A model generated the notes under the pieces. That model did no database searches. It had not been told where the DNA came from and saw nothing but the letters and a program-made list of their open reading frames with translations. The position numbers and the translations under genes were made by a program. Below are positions 1 to 5,195 of a stretch of DNA of 5,626 bases, one piece after another (positions within the stretch are counted from its first letter, which is position 1; each line of letters begins with the position of its first letter). Origin of the DNA: Flavobacteriales bacterium (GTDB taxonomy: Bacteria; Bacteroidota; Bacteroidia; Flavobacteriales_F; PHOS-HE28). The stretch spans positions 1 to 5,626 of the forward strand of contig JALOLX010000137.1 in assembly GCA_025455765.1 (NCBI GenBank), read 5' to 3'.

Positions 1-189
1 GGTCCGCACGTGTGCTTCCGCTTCTGGAAGAACGGGGTGCAGGTGGATCACCTGAAGGAGGAATTCCCCAGCGCTGAACCGCTCGCCAGTGAAGAGATGC
101 CAGCCTTCCTGCGCGTGCGCGACACCCTTGCGCTCGATCTGGACAATGCGCTGGTGGCGTTGCGCGAAGGACGCGTGGTGCTCTTCTGA
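1..189 (+). CDS. C-terminal end of an M23-type peptidoglycan metallopeptidase (partial)
   Basis: The frame is open from base 1 to a TGA at 187-189, giving the last 62 residues of a protein that starts outside the window. The opening GPHVCFRFWKNG strongly resembles the end of the LytM/peptidase M23 catalytic domain, where a GPHxHFxxxxxG segment carries the last conserved histidine and the zinc-binding HxH pair. M23 enzymes are zinc endopeptidases that cut peptide cross-links in peptidoglycan outside the inner membrane. Here the expected second His is Cys (H-V-C). I recall this variant in Bacteroidota M23 proteins, so it may be a subfamily trait rather than inactivation. The segment continues with QVDHLKEEFPSAEPL and an acidic, leucine-rich tail. 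The gene ends 8 bases from the end of the convergent oxidoreductase gene, and no hairpin terminator is visible between them. Family confidence is moderate because only the C-terminus is seen. Confidence 0.72.
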   Translation, partial: GPHVCFRFWKNGVQVDHLKEEFPSAEPLASEEMPAFLRVRDTLALDLDNALVALREGRVVLF

Positions 190-197
190 GGAGCAGC

Positions 198-830
198 CTA
201 CAGGGTGCGGATCGCAGCGTTGTCGTAGGTGCCGCTGGTGGTGCGGTCAACACTGTGCAACAAGGCAGCGGCCAACACGTCATGGGGCATCGGTCGGTAG
301 CGCGCAGGTAGCAAGGGGGAAAGCACACGTGCCACTGCGATGCCGATGCGCTCGCCTATACGCACTTCCTTGCGTGGGCCGGTGAGGATGGAGGGTTGGA
401 ACAGGTGGAGGGTCGGCAGGCCGAGCGCCTTCATGTCGCGCTCCATCTCGCCCTTCACCCGGTTGTAGAACACGCGTGAATGCGCATCCGCCCCAATGGC
501 GCTCACTACGCTCATCACCGGTACGCCTTGCGTTCTGGCCCATCGCCCCAAGCCCACCACAAGGTCCTTGTCCACATGGATGAACTTCGCTTGATCGCCG
601 CCCTCCTTGCCGATGGTGGTGCCCAGGCAACAGAGCACGGCATCCACACGCTGGGGACGCAACGCGTGCAGCAGATCGGCGTGTACCCATTGCTCCAGCT
701 TGGGGTGGTGGGCCAGCGGGATGCGTACCACAGCGATGACGCGTTCGTAACGCGGATCGGCCAGTGCCTGTTGCAGCGTGGTACTGCCGATGAGCCCTGT
801 GGCACCAGCGATGAGGATGGTCTTGGACAT
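198..830 (-). CDS. NAD(P)-binding oxidoreductase, HTATIP2/TIP30-like atypical SDR
   Basis: A 210-residue Rossmann-fold protein. Residues 3-15 (KTILIAGATGLIG) hold the N-terminal beta strand and the glycine-rich GxxGxxG dinucleotide loop. Residues 68-77 (CCLGTTIGKE) and 108-128 (VVSAIGA... YNRVKGE) match the signature region of the TIP30/HTATIP2-like atypical short-chain dehydrogenases: probable catalytic Ser110 and a YxxxK pair at Tyr122 and Lys126. The C-terminal part (QPSILTGPR at about 145-153, then ERIG) also fits this group. Length agrees with the family (about 210-220 residues). It is expected to be cytosolic and to use NADP(H); the substrate cannot be read from sequence. The start at 828-830 puts the nucleotide-binding strand at the N-terminus as usual. 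The same frame stays open far upstream, antisense to the neighbouring operon, but that extension is low-complexity and not credible. It is divergent from the operon starting at 894. Confidence 0.9.
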   Translation of the reverse strand: MSKTILIAGATGLIGSTTLQQALADPRYERVIAVVRIPLAHHPKLEQWVHADLLHALRPQRVDAVLCCLGTTIGKEGGDQAKFIHVDKDLVVGLGRWARTQGVPVMSVVSAIGADAHSRVFYNRVKGEMERDMKALGLPTLHLFQPSILTGPRKEVRIGERIGIAVARVLSPLLPARYRPMPHDVLAAALLHSVDRTTSGTYDNAAIRTL

Positions 831-833
831 GCT

Positions 834-841
834 GCAAGGTA
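834..841 (-). promoter_or_regulatory. Possible -7 element for the oxidoreductase gene
   Basis: Read on the minus strand this is TACCTTGC, one base short of the Bacteroidota TAnnTTTG-type element. It ends only 3 bases before the start codon, so transcription from it would be leaderless or nearly so. No matching -33 TTG box is obvious. Weak, listed because the divergent spacer must hold a promoter for this gene. Confidence 0.22.
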
Positions 842-850
842 GCCCCTTGA

Positions 851-867
851 CGATCGCCGTCGATCGC
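851..867. repeat. Two CGATCGC boxes one helical turn apart
   Basis: CGATCGC occurs at 851-857 and again at 861-867, exactly 10 bases apart. Because CGATCG is its own reverse complement, the pair is both a direct and an inverted repeat. It lies between the two divergent start codons, just upstream of the plus-strand -7 element, where an operator or activator site could sit. Whether it is functional is inference. Confidence 0.3.
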
Positions 868-869
868 AT

Positions 870-877
870 TATGTTTG
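870..877 (+). promoter_or_regulatory. Bacteroidota-type -7 promoter element of the four-gene operon
   Basis: TATGTTTG is a perfect match to TAnnTTTG, the -7 consensus of the Bacteroidota primary sigma factor. It ends 16 bases before the ATG at 894, so the transcript would begin about 10 bases before the coding region. There is no Shine-Dalgarno sequence before that ATG, which fits this phylum. A clear -33 TTG box is not evident. Confidence 0.6.
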
Positions 878-894
878 CATCGTAAACAAGTTTA
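872..894. promoter_or_regulatory. Cluster of inverted TGTTT/AAACA half-sites over the promoter (candidate operator)
   Basis: TGTTT at 872-876 is the reverse complement of AAACA at 884-888, with 7 bases between. TAAAC at 883-887 also pairs with GTTTA at 890-894, with 2 bases between. So three half-sites of the same GTTT core, alternating in orientation, lie across the -7 element, the probable transcription start and the start codon. A protein bound here would block transcription. The second gene of the operon encodes a winged-helix regulator, so autorepression is the natural guess, but binding is not shown by the sequence. Confidence 0.38.
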
Positions 895-1484
895 TGATGA
901 ACTCTGAACTCACGCCGCAGGAAAGCCTTCGCCTCATCGAAGGCATGATCGGTCAGGCCCGACGCAGCTTCAGTCGCATGAGCTTTTACTTCCTGTTGTG
1001 GGGCGTGTTGCTCATCGCTGCGATGATCGCCACGTATCTGCTGCAGGACAACGTACAGGGCTGGCAGAACGGAGCGCCGTGGGGTGTGGCCGGTGCGCTC
1101 GGCGGCATCATCAGTGCCATCCATGGAGCGCGCGAAAGCAAACGCGAAGTGGTGTCCAACCCCATGGACAGCACCATCGGCTGGCTGTGGGGTGCCTTCG
1201 TGATCACCATGCTGCTGCTCATCGCCTTCACGGTGGTGGGCCGCACGGATGCCACGGTGGCCATCACCATGCTCACGGGCTTGCCCACGTTCCTCACCGG
1301 ACAGATCATGCGTTTCAGGCCATTGCAGTTGGGCGGAGTGCTGTTCTGGGTGGCCGGTATCGCCATGCTGGTGCTCCGCGACCCATTGGCCACGCTGGTG
1401 CTCTACTGCGCATCCATGCTGCTGGGCTACATCATTCCCGGCATCCTGCTCAAACGCCACGAGGATGGGCTTCGCGCCGCTTGA
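894..1484 (+). CDS. Multi-pass inner-membrane protein, first gene of a regulator operon
   Basis: A 196-residue protein of no family I can name with confidence. After a polar N-terminus (about 1-28, with an acidic helix SLRLIEGMIGQARRS) come about six hydrophobic segments near residues 31-49, 61-78, 96-115, 121-137, 144-161 and 165-186. A charged loop (HGARESKREVVSNP, about 77-90) follows the second, and a short basic/acidic tail (KRHEDGLRAA) ends the protein. No enzymatic motif is visible. The start could be 894 or the next ATG at 897; the candidate promoter sits just upstream. Its last 20 bases overlap the start of the winged-helix regulator gene, so the two are almost certainly co-transcribed and perhaps translationally coupled. 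A role as membrane partner or sensor for that regulator is inference from position only. Confidence 0.85.
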   Translation: MMNSELTPQESLRLIEGMIGQARRSFSRMSFYFLLWGVLLIAAMIATYLLQDNVQGWQNGAPWGVAGALGGIISAIHGARESKREVVSNPMDSTIGWLWGAFVITMLLLIAFTVVGRTDATVAITMLTGLPTFLTGQIMRFRPLQLGGVLFWVAGIAMLVLRDPLATLVLYCASMLLGYIIPGILLKRHEDGLRAA

Positions 1485-1749
1485 TCCGGTGTTGCACAAC
1501 CAGCTGCGGCTGGCGGTGGTAAGCCTGCTGATCGCCGTGGACGAGGCCGACTTCACCTACCTGCTTGAACGCACCGGTGCCACGCGCGGCAACCTCAGTG
1601 TGCAACTCACCAAACTGAAGGAGGCCGGCTACGTGCAGATCACCAAAGGCTACAAGGACAACTACCCCAACACCCGCTGCACGCTGACGAAGGCTGGCAT
1701 CAAGGCCTTCGAGCAGTATGTGAAAGCGATCAAAGGTTACCTCCAATGA
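1465..1749 (+). CDS. Small winged-helix transcriptional regulator (HTH_34 type)
   Basis: A 94-residue single-domain DNA-binding protein. It opens with LDPVLHNQLRLAVVSLL (residues 6-22), the typical first helix of the HTH_34 family (Pfam PF13601, related to MarR/ArsR folds). Next come helix two, EADFTYLLERTGAT (27-40), the recognition helix GNLSVQLTKLKEAGYV (42-57), and a beta wing with the basic stretch KGYKDNYPNTRCTLT (61-75). The C-terminal helix AGIKAFEQYVKAIKGYL probably dimerises. Length is normal for the family. There is no sensor domain and no cysteine pattern for metal binding. The ATG at 1465 gives the family's usual short N-terminus and overlaps the membrane protein gene by 20 bases; GAGG stands directly before it. 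The stop overlaps the next start as ATGA. Expected to bind DNA as a dimer and probably control its own operon (inferred). Confidence 0.92.
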   Translation: MGFAPLDPVLHNQLRLAVVSLLIAVDEADFTYLLERTGATRGNLSVQLTKLKEAGYVQITKGYKDNYPNTRCTLTKAGIKAFEQYVKAIKGYLQ

Positions 1750-2162
1750 TGATGCGATCGATGTTCATGCTCGGCCTGTTGCTGCTACCCTGTGCGGGCA
1801 GAGCACAGACCTTGCATACCGTTGAGGTCTTTGTGAAAGGCCTTCGAGCGGAAGATGGCGGGCAGCTCTACCTGCAGCTATTGAACGCTTCCGGTGAACA
1901 GGTGAACGCTGTGAAACTCCCCATCGAACGCTCGGTGGTGTTGCACCGCTTTACGGATGTGCCACCGGGCACCTACGCAGCACGGTGTTATGCGGATGTG
2001 AACGGCAATGCTCAGCTGGACCTGGGGTTCATGGGCATTCCCAAAGAGGCCGTGGGCAGCTCCAACAATGCCAGGGGCTTTCTATCGGCGCCCAAGTTGA
2101 AGGACATGCTGTTCACCGTGGACCGTGCCACCACCATCAGTTTCGCTGTCATCTATTACTGA
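1746..2162 (+). CDS. Exported DUF2141 domain protein
   Basis: A 138-residue protein with a signal peptide: MMMRSM followed by the hydrophobic core FMLGLLLLPC and a likely cut after GRA (about residue 20). The mature part matches DUF2141 (PF09912): a beta strand near VEVFVKGL, then FTDVPPGTYA (70-79), the Asp/Asn loop DVNGNAQLD (84-92), GIPKEAVG (97-104) and SNNARG (106-111), all conserved positions of the family. The family is a small all-beta fold common in Bacteroidota and Proteobacteria with no proven function; the DxNGN loop could bind a metal ion such as calcium (inference). Location is periplasm or outside the cell. The start overlaps the regulator's stop by 4 bases (ATGA), showing tight coupling. 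Two further ATG codons follow directly (1749 would be out of frame use only if mis-set; 1752 is not a start), so 1746 is kept as the first in-frame ATG. Confidence 0.92.
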   Translation: MMMRSMFMLGLLLLPCAGRAQTLHTVEVFVKGLRAEDGGQLYLQLLNASGEQVNAVKLPIERSVVLHRFTDVPPGTYAARCYADVNGNAQLDLGFMGIPKEAVGSSNNARGFLSAPKLKDMLFTVDRATTISFAVIYY

Positions 2163-2169
2163 ACCGCAC

Positions 2170-2658
2170 ATGGATACGCACCGCATCCTTTCCGCACTGC
2201 ACATCGCATCGAGCATCCTTGCGTTGGTCCTTGGGGCCTGGGTGCTCATCGTTCACAAAGGGGACCGTCGTCATCGCCGGATGGGAAGGGCCTATGCCAT
2301 CAGCATGTTGCTGGTGAACGCCACGGCCTTCGGCATCTACCGCTTGTTCGGTGGTTTCGGTCCCTTCCATGTGGCCGCCGTGATCAGCCTGTTGACCCTT
2401 ATTGCCGGCATGCGCCCGGTGCTGCTGCACAAGCGGCCGAAGGACTGGTACACCACGCACATGATCTTCATGTATTGGTCGGTGGTGGGGCTCTATGCCG
2501 CGTTCGCATCCGAGCTGCTGGTGCGGTTGCCAGAGCGCCCCGGTGCCTATTTCGGGCTGCTGGTGGGGGGCGCAACGGCAGCGATCATGGCAGCGGCCGG
2601 GTACTTCCAAGGGCGGCTGGTGAAGCGCTGGTCGGCCGAGGTGGGGGCACGGCATTGA
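2170..2658 (+). CDS. DUF2306 family membrane protein
   Basis: A 162-residue integral membrane protein with about five hydrophobic segments (near residues 7-27, 42-58, 66-82, 97-118 and 125-145). It resembles DUF2306 (PF10067): a histidine in the first span (His11), then KGDRRHRRMGRAY (30-42) after it, GPFH (64-67) in the middle, and THMIFMYWSVVGLYAAFASE (96-115), where a conserved His starts the fourth span. The family's function is unknown; the conserved histidines in or next to membrane spans would suit a cofactor or metal, but this is speculation. The frame is open further upstream to an ATG at 2125 inside the DUF2141 gene, but starting at 2170 gives the normal family N-terminus and a 7-base gap to the preceding stop. 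Last gene of the operon; no hairpin with a T-run follows, so the operon's terminator is not identified. Confidence 0.86.
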   Translation: MDTHRILSALHIASSILALVLGAWVLIVHKGDRRHRRMGRAYAISMLLVNATAFGIYRLFGGFGPFHVAAVISLLTLIAGMRPVLLHKRPKDWYTTHMIFMYWSVVGLYAAFASELLVRLPERPGAYFGLLVGGATAAIMAAAGYFQGRLVKRWSAEVGARH

Positions 2659-2776
2659 GCTTTAGTTGGTCGATAAGTATCGGCGGTCCGTCGTTCGCCA
2701 AAGCTTTCTGTCGAAATGTTGCAACGTGCCGGAACGATGCCCGTACCCATGCTCCCAACCCATAAACCCCAGGACC

Positions 2777-2899
2777 ATGGAACCCAAGTACCGCACCCTG
2801 CTCCAAGCCGTAGCCATCGCCGCTGTGTTCGCCACTGTTTGGTATTACCAGCAACCCGAAGCTCCCCAGGTGGCCGATAGCGCTGTACACGCCGAATGA
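2777..2899 (+). CDS. Small single-span membrane peptide (40 residues)
   Basis: Starting at the ATG at 2777 (AGGA lies just upstream) the product is 40 residues: a short basic cytoplasmic end (MEPKYR), one hydrophobic span (about LLQAVAIAAVFATVWYY, residues 8-24), and an acidic proline-containing tail (PEAPQVADSAVHAE) expected outside the membrane. The frame stays open upstream to 2666, but that part is Cys/Pro/Arg-rich and looks non-coding. I recognise no family. The regular charge, span and tail layout and the GC-rich third positions of codons make it more likely real than not. It stands alone in a 290-base gap between the operon and the lipoprotein gene, and no promoter for it is clear. Confidence 0.5.
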   Translation: MEPKYRTLLQAVAIAAVFATVWYYQQPEAPQVADSAVHAE

Positions 2900-2922
2900 T
2901 GCGGCACGCGCTGCGGAGGTCG

Positions 2923-2930
2923 TATCTTTC
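2923..2930 (+). promoter_or_regulatory. Probable -7 element of the lipoprotein gene
   Basis: TATCTTTC matches five of the six fixed bases of TAnnTTTG (the final G is C). It ends 19 bases before the lipoprotein ATG at 2950, giving a leader of about 12 bases, a spacing like that at 870-877. Its position also supports 2950 rather than 2896 as the true start, since 2896 lies upstream of it. No convincing -33 box. Confidence 0.45.
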
Positions 2931-2949
2931 GGCATCCAATCTACGCGTC

Positions 2950-3600
2950 ATGCACCGTTCGCTGTTGTTGCTCGGCATCGTTCCGTTCCTGCTGCTCTCC
3001 TCCTGCAAAAAGGAGGATCCTGTGGAACCTACGCCAACGCCTGATCCGGCGCCGGTGGATCTGGACCTCAGCATCACGGGGGCTGAAGGTGTGCGCATGA
3101 TACTGGATGGTACCGAAGTGTCTCTCGTTGCTTCCGATGGTAGTGATCTGTTGACCATCCCGGAGACCTTCGGCCAGACTGCCACTCCGCCTGCTCTTTC
3201 GCAGCGCTACTACTCCTGCTATTTGTACAATGGCGCTGTTGATCTGGAGCGATTCCGCATGGTGAAGGGAACGCTTTCCTACGAAGCGCCCCAAGTGATC
3301 CCCGATGCGATGTACGGATTCTTCGCACCGGCCGCCTATTCCTACGGTGTGGCGACCCTGGGTGGTGATGGTATCGAACTCACCTACACCGATGCGACCG
3401 GTACGCCCTGGCGTACGACCTGTGCCGATCAAGGCACGAACACCTTCACCATCGTTGAGGTGGAGAATGGAACTGACACTTCCGGACCTTTCGTGATCGT
3501 GAAGGCTGACTTCACCGCCACCTTCGGCAATTGCGCTACCGGTGCCACAAAGACCGCCAGTGATGGCGTGTTGGTATTGCGCTTCCAGGAGTTTCTCTAG
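2950..3600 (+). CDS. Secreted lipoprotein of unknown function
   Basis: A 216-residue protein with a lipoprotein signal: MHRS, a leucine-rich core, then the lipobox LLSSC with the lipid-modified cysteine at residue 19. KKED follows, then a proline/threonine spacer (PVEPTPTPDPAP), as in many Bacteroidota surface lipoproteins. The mature part (about 37-216) looks all-beta, with alternating hydrophobic residues, three cysteines in the mature body and a conserved-looking C-terminus, SDGVLVLRFQEFL. I recognise no family. The open frame also reaches an ATG at 2896, but starting at 2950 puts the signal peptide at the N-terminus and the probable -7 element in front. Its TAG stop overlaps the CTAG at the left edge of a palindromic element that begins here, so the gene is complete but directly abutted by mobile DNA. 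A short homologous C-terminal tail lies beyond that DNA at 5216-5278. Confidence 0.88.
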   Translation: MHRSLLLLGIVPFLLLSSCKKEDPVEPTPTPDPAPVDLDLSITGAEGVRMILDGTEVSLVASDGSDLLTIPETFGQTATPPALSQRYYSCYLYNGAVDLERFRMVKGTLSYEAPQVIPDAMYGFFAPAAYSYGVATLGGDGIELTYTDATGTPWRTTCADQGTNTFTIVEVENGTDTSGPFVIVKADFTATFGNCATGATKTASDGVLVLRFQEFL

Positions 3601-3615
3601 AAGCCATCTCAAAAT
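3597..3615 (+). repeat. Left terminal inverted repeat of the MITE-like element
   Basis: Nineteen bases with one mismatch (A3606 against the C at 5205) to the right end. It begins with CTAG, shared with the lipoprotein stop codon, and its last 10 bases are the left target duplication of the IS. Confidence 0.65.
3606..3615 (+). repeat. Target-site duplication, left copy
   Basis: ATCTCAAAAT directly abuts the outer end of the left inverted repeat of the IS and recurs unchanged at 5051-5060. The bases beyond each copy differ (C before this one, G after the other), so the duplication is exactly 10 bp, within the 9-13 bp range known for the IS4 family. Confidence 0.92.
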
Positions 3616-3633
3616 CAGTAGTGTCCGGGGAAA
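3616..3633 (+). repeat. IS left terminal inverted repeat (IRL)
   Basis: CAGTAGTGTCCGGGGAAA, an 18-of-18 match to the reverse complement of 5033-5050. The match stops here: the left continues GTTTTTC and the right, read inward, TTCTGG. Confidence 0.93.
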
Positions 3634-3656
3634 GTTTTTCGGTCGAGCCAAAAGAA

Positions 3657-3674
3657 CGGGGGCCGAAGCCCCCG
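3657..3674 (+). other. Strong hairpin in the transposase 5' region
   Basis: CGGGGGC and GCCCCCG form a perfect 7-bp, all G/C stem around the tetraloop CGAA, 45 bases before the transposase ATG. There is no T-run after it, so it is not a standard terminator. In IS10 and IS50, folds in read-through transcripts hide the transposase start from outside transcription; a similar role here is inference. Confidence 0.55.
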
Positions 3675-3683
3675 GACATGGAT

Positions 3684-3691
3684 TAGGTTTC
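3684..3691 (+). promoter_or_regulatory. Possible -7 element of the transposase gene
   Basis: TAGGTTTC matches five of six fixed positions of TAnnTTTG and ends 28 bases before the ATG at 3720. It lies inside the IS and downstream of the hairpin at 3657-3674, so a transcript from here would lack that hairpin. No clear -33 box. Confidence 0.33.
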
Positions 3692-3719
3692 GGGTATCTC
3701 ACATCCGATCCCCATCCAC

Positions 3720-4964
3720 ATGAGCGAAGCTAACCTGTTTGCCGGACAACCGGTGATGAGCCAATTGCTGTCACTGATCCCGAAAGGGCTTCTAAAGGAA
3801 CTCTCAGAGAAGCATGGTGCGGACCGTTATTGTAAGCGGTTCTTCGCTCAGGACCATGTGGTGGCCATGCTATACACGAGCTTCAGTGGATGCGAGTCAC
3901 TGAGGGAGGTGATCTGTGGCATGCAAGTGAATCAGTACCGCCTATTGCACTTGGGACTGCTCAATACTCCATGCAGGAGCACACTTGCCGATGCCAACGC
4001 CCGTAGACCGGAGGCGTTTTTTGGTGACCTTTTCCATCGGCTGCATCGACTGCACATGGGTGGTTTACCGGACAGCCTGCCGAAGAACAAACGCTTGCTT
4101 GATCGTTTGTTCATCTTGGACAGCACCACCATAAGCCTCTTCACCGAGACCATGCACGGGGCGGGCGCCTACCGCAGCAATGGGCGCAAGAAGGGCGGCG
4201 CCAAGGCCCATGTGCTCATGCGGGCTGTGGAGGACATGCCCTGTTTCGTGCATCTGACGGAGGCCCGTGTCAACGACCGAGCGGTGCTCGAACACCTGCC
4301 TTTGCCCGAAGGCTCGATCATTGTCATGGACAAAGGCTTCAACAGCTATGCGCAGTACGATCAATGGGACAGCCGCCATATCACGTATGTGACACGCCTT
4401 ACTGAGAGCGCCGCACTTCGAGTGGAGAGCGAGCGCCCTCTCTCACAGCATCAGCGGGACTTGGGCGTGCTCAGCGACCAGAACGTAGTGCTTGCCCAGC
4501 ACAGCAACACAAAGGTCAAGCGCATTAAGGCCAGGGTAGTGGGCTTCCATGACGCCACAACGGGACGCACGTTCCGATTCCTCACCAATGACCACACGCA
4601 TGCGCCAGCCACCATCGCAGGCATCTACAAACAGCGCTGGCAGATCGAGCTCCTCTTCAAGCGCATCAAGCAGCATCGCCCTCTTCGCTACTTCCTCGGC
4701 GACTCGCCCAACGCTATTAAGATCCAGATATGGTGCGCGTTGATCGCAGATCTCCTGATCAAAGTGGTCAAGGACCAGGCAGAGCGCATCGCTCCACGCC
4801 GATGGTCTTTTAGCAATCTGGCCGCGATCGTACGCCAGCACCTAGGCACCTATGTCCACCTGATGAGCTTCCTGAAACACCCAGAGAAAGCCTTGCTCAA
4901 CTATCGTCCACCACCATCCCAGGACCACCAACTCAGGCTTGCTCTCTTCCGACAGGGGGCTTAA
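3720..4964 (+). CDS. IS4-family transposase (DDE, YREK signature)
   Basis: A 414-residue full-length transposase. Residues about 1-75 resemble the DUF4372 N-terminal domain (PF14294) found on many IS4-type transposases (LLSLIP, HGADRYCKRF, then HVVAMLYTSFSGCESLREV). The DDE_Tnp_1 catalytic core (PF01609) follows: first aspartate Asp134 in FILDSTTISLF, second Asp204 in IIVMDKGFNSY, and Glu310 in YKQRWQIELLFKRIK. That last segment fits the IS4 signature Y-(2)-R-(3)-E-(6)-K exactly (Tyr303, Arg306, Glu310, Lys317). Between the second Asp and the Glu lies the long, mostly beta insertion (about 220-295) usual for IS4. It cuts and joins DNA at the 18-bp inverted repeats. No frameshift or stop interrupts it, so it should be active. 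The ATG at 3720 sets DUF4372 at the normal distance from the N-terminus. Confidence 0.97.
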   Translation: MSEANLFAGQPVMSQLLSLIPKGLLKELSEKHGADRYCKRFFAQDHVVAMLYTSFSGCESLREVICGMQVNQYRLLHLGLLNTPCRSTLADANARRPEAFFGDLFHRLHRLHMGGLPDSLPKNKRLLDRLFILDSTTISLFTETMHGAGAYRSNGRKKGGAKAHVLMRAVEDMPCFVHLTEARVNDRAVLEHLPLPEGSIIVMDKGFNSYAQYDQWDSRHITYVTRLTESAALRVESERPLSQHQRDLGVLSDQNVVLAQHSNTKVKRIKARVVGFHDATTGRTFRFLTNDHTHAPATIAGIYKQRWQIELLFKRIKQHRPLRYFLGDSPNAIKIQIWCALIADLLIKVVKDQAERIAPRRWSFSNLAAIVRQHLGTYVHLMSFLKHPEKALLNYRPPPSQDHQLRLALFRQGA

Positions 4965-5032
4965 CTCAGACCTCGGCCGCATCACCTCACGCCCAGCGGG
5001 GCTCTTAGGAGGTCAAATACCACGTACCAGAA

Positions 5033-5050
5033 TTTCCCCGGACACTACTG
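5033..5050 (-). repeat. IS right terminal inverted repeat (IRR)
   Basis: Reads CAGTAGTGTCCGGGGAAA on the minus strand, identical over 18 bases to the left end at 3616-3633, and is followed at once by the second copy of the 10-bp target duplication. Confidence 0.93.
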
Positions 5051-5060
5051 ATCTCAAAAT
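5051..5060 (+). repeat. Target-site duplication, right copy
   Basis: ATCTCAAAAT, identical to 3606-3615, directly outside the right inverted repeat of the IS. Confidence 0.92.
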
Positions 5061-5084
5061 GATCCTTCGGGCTGTACCGGGGCC

Positions 5085-5170
5085 TTTTTCGGGCATCCGT
5101 CGTTGCTCAACCCTTACAGAGCGTCCAGCTATGCCTATGCTCGGGTTTCGCGCCTAGGCTGCCCGAAAAA
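5085..5170. repeat. Internal inverted repeat of the MITE-like element
   Basis: TTTTTCGGGCA (5085-5095) and TGCCCGAAAAA (5160-5170) are perfect 11-base inverse copies 64 bases apart. Both lie well inside the outer arms, extending the palindrome towards its centre. The central loop includes the self-complementary GCCTAGGC at 5152-5159. Confidence 0.6.
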
Positions 5171-5195
5171 TTCCTCCGGCTCGCTGCCAAAAACT

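Larger units (their letters stand above)
3616..5050 (+). mobile_element. Complete IS4-family insertion sequence, 1435 bp
   Basis: Both ends are defined from the sequence: CAGTAGTGTCCGGGGAAA at the left is repeated perfectly in inverse orientation at the right, and a 10-bp direct repeat flanks it. A single transposase gene fills about 87% of it. Length, repeat length, target duplication size and the YREK transposase all fit the IS4 family; I cannot assign a named element or subgroup. It points in the same direction as the lipoprotein gene and is inserted in the left end of a palindromic element. The identical repeats, exact duplication and unbroken transposase suggest a fairly recent and probably still active insertion. 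Confidence 0.95.

Noticed and set aside
831..1556. Upstream extension of the minus-strand oxidoreductase frame (452-residue reading)
   Set aside because: It runs antisense through the membrane-protein and regulator genes and is His/Gln/Glu-rich with no domain; the Rossmann strand begins right after the ATG at 828-830.
2149..2655. Minus-strand open frame opposite the DUF2306 gene
   Set aside because: Shadow of a convincing plus-strand membrane protein; composition is His/Gln/Pro-rich with no recognisable motif.
2671..2682. Short inverted repeat CGATA-AG-TATCG after the DUF2306 gene
   Set aside because: Only 5-bp arms with a 2-base gap and no T-run; too weak for a terminator and no other support as an operator.
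2715..2726. Self-complementary GTTGCAAC in the gap before the small membrane peptide
   Set aside because: An isolated 8-base palindrome is expected by chance in a window of this size, and no second copy is nearby.
2941..3702. Minus-strand open frame of 253 residues opposite the lipoprotein
   Set aside because: Arg/Gly/His-rich shadow that runs across the IS boundary and has no signal, domain or sensible context.
3616..5050. Composite transposon or cargo gene within the IS
   Set aside because: Only the transposase fits between the inverted repeats; about 100 bases before it and about 86 after it hold no further gene.
4939..5157. Plus-strand open frame of 72 residues across the right end of the IS
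   Set aside because: It crosses the transposase stop, the inverted repeat and the target duplication, so it is a junction artefact.
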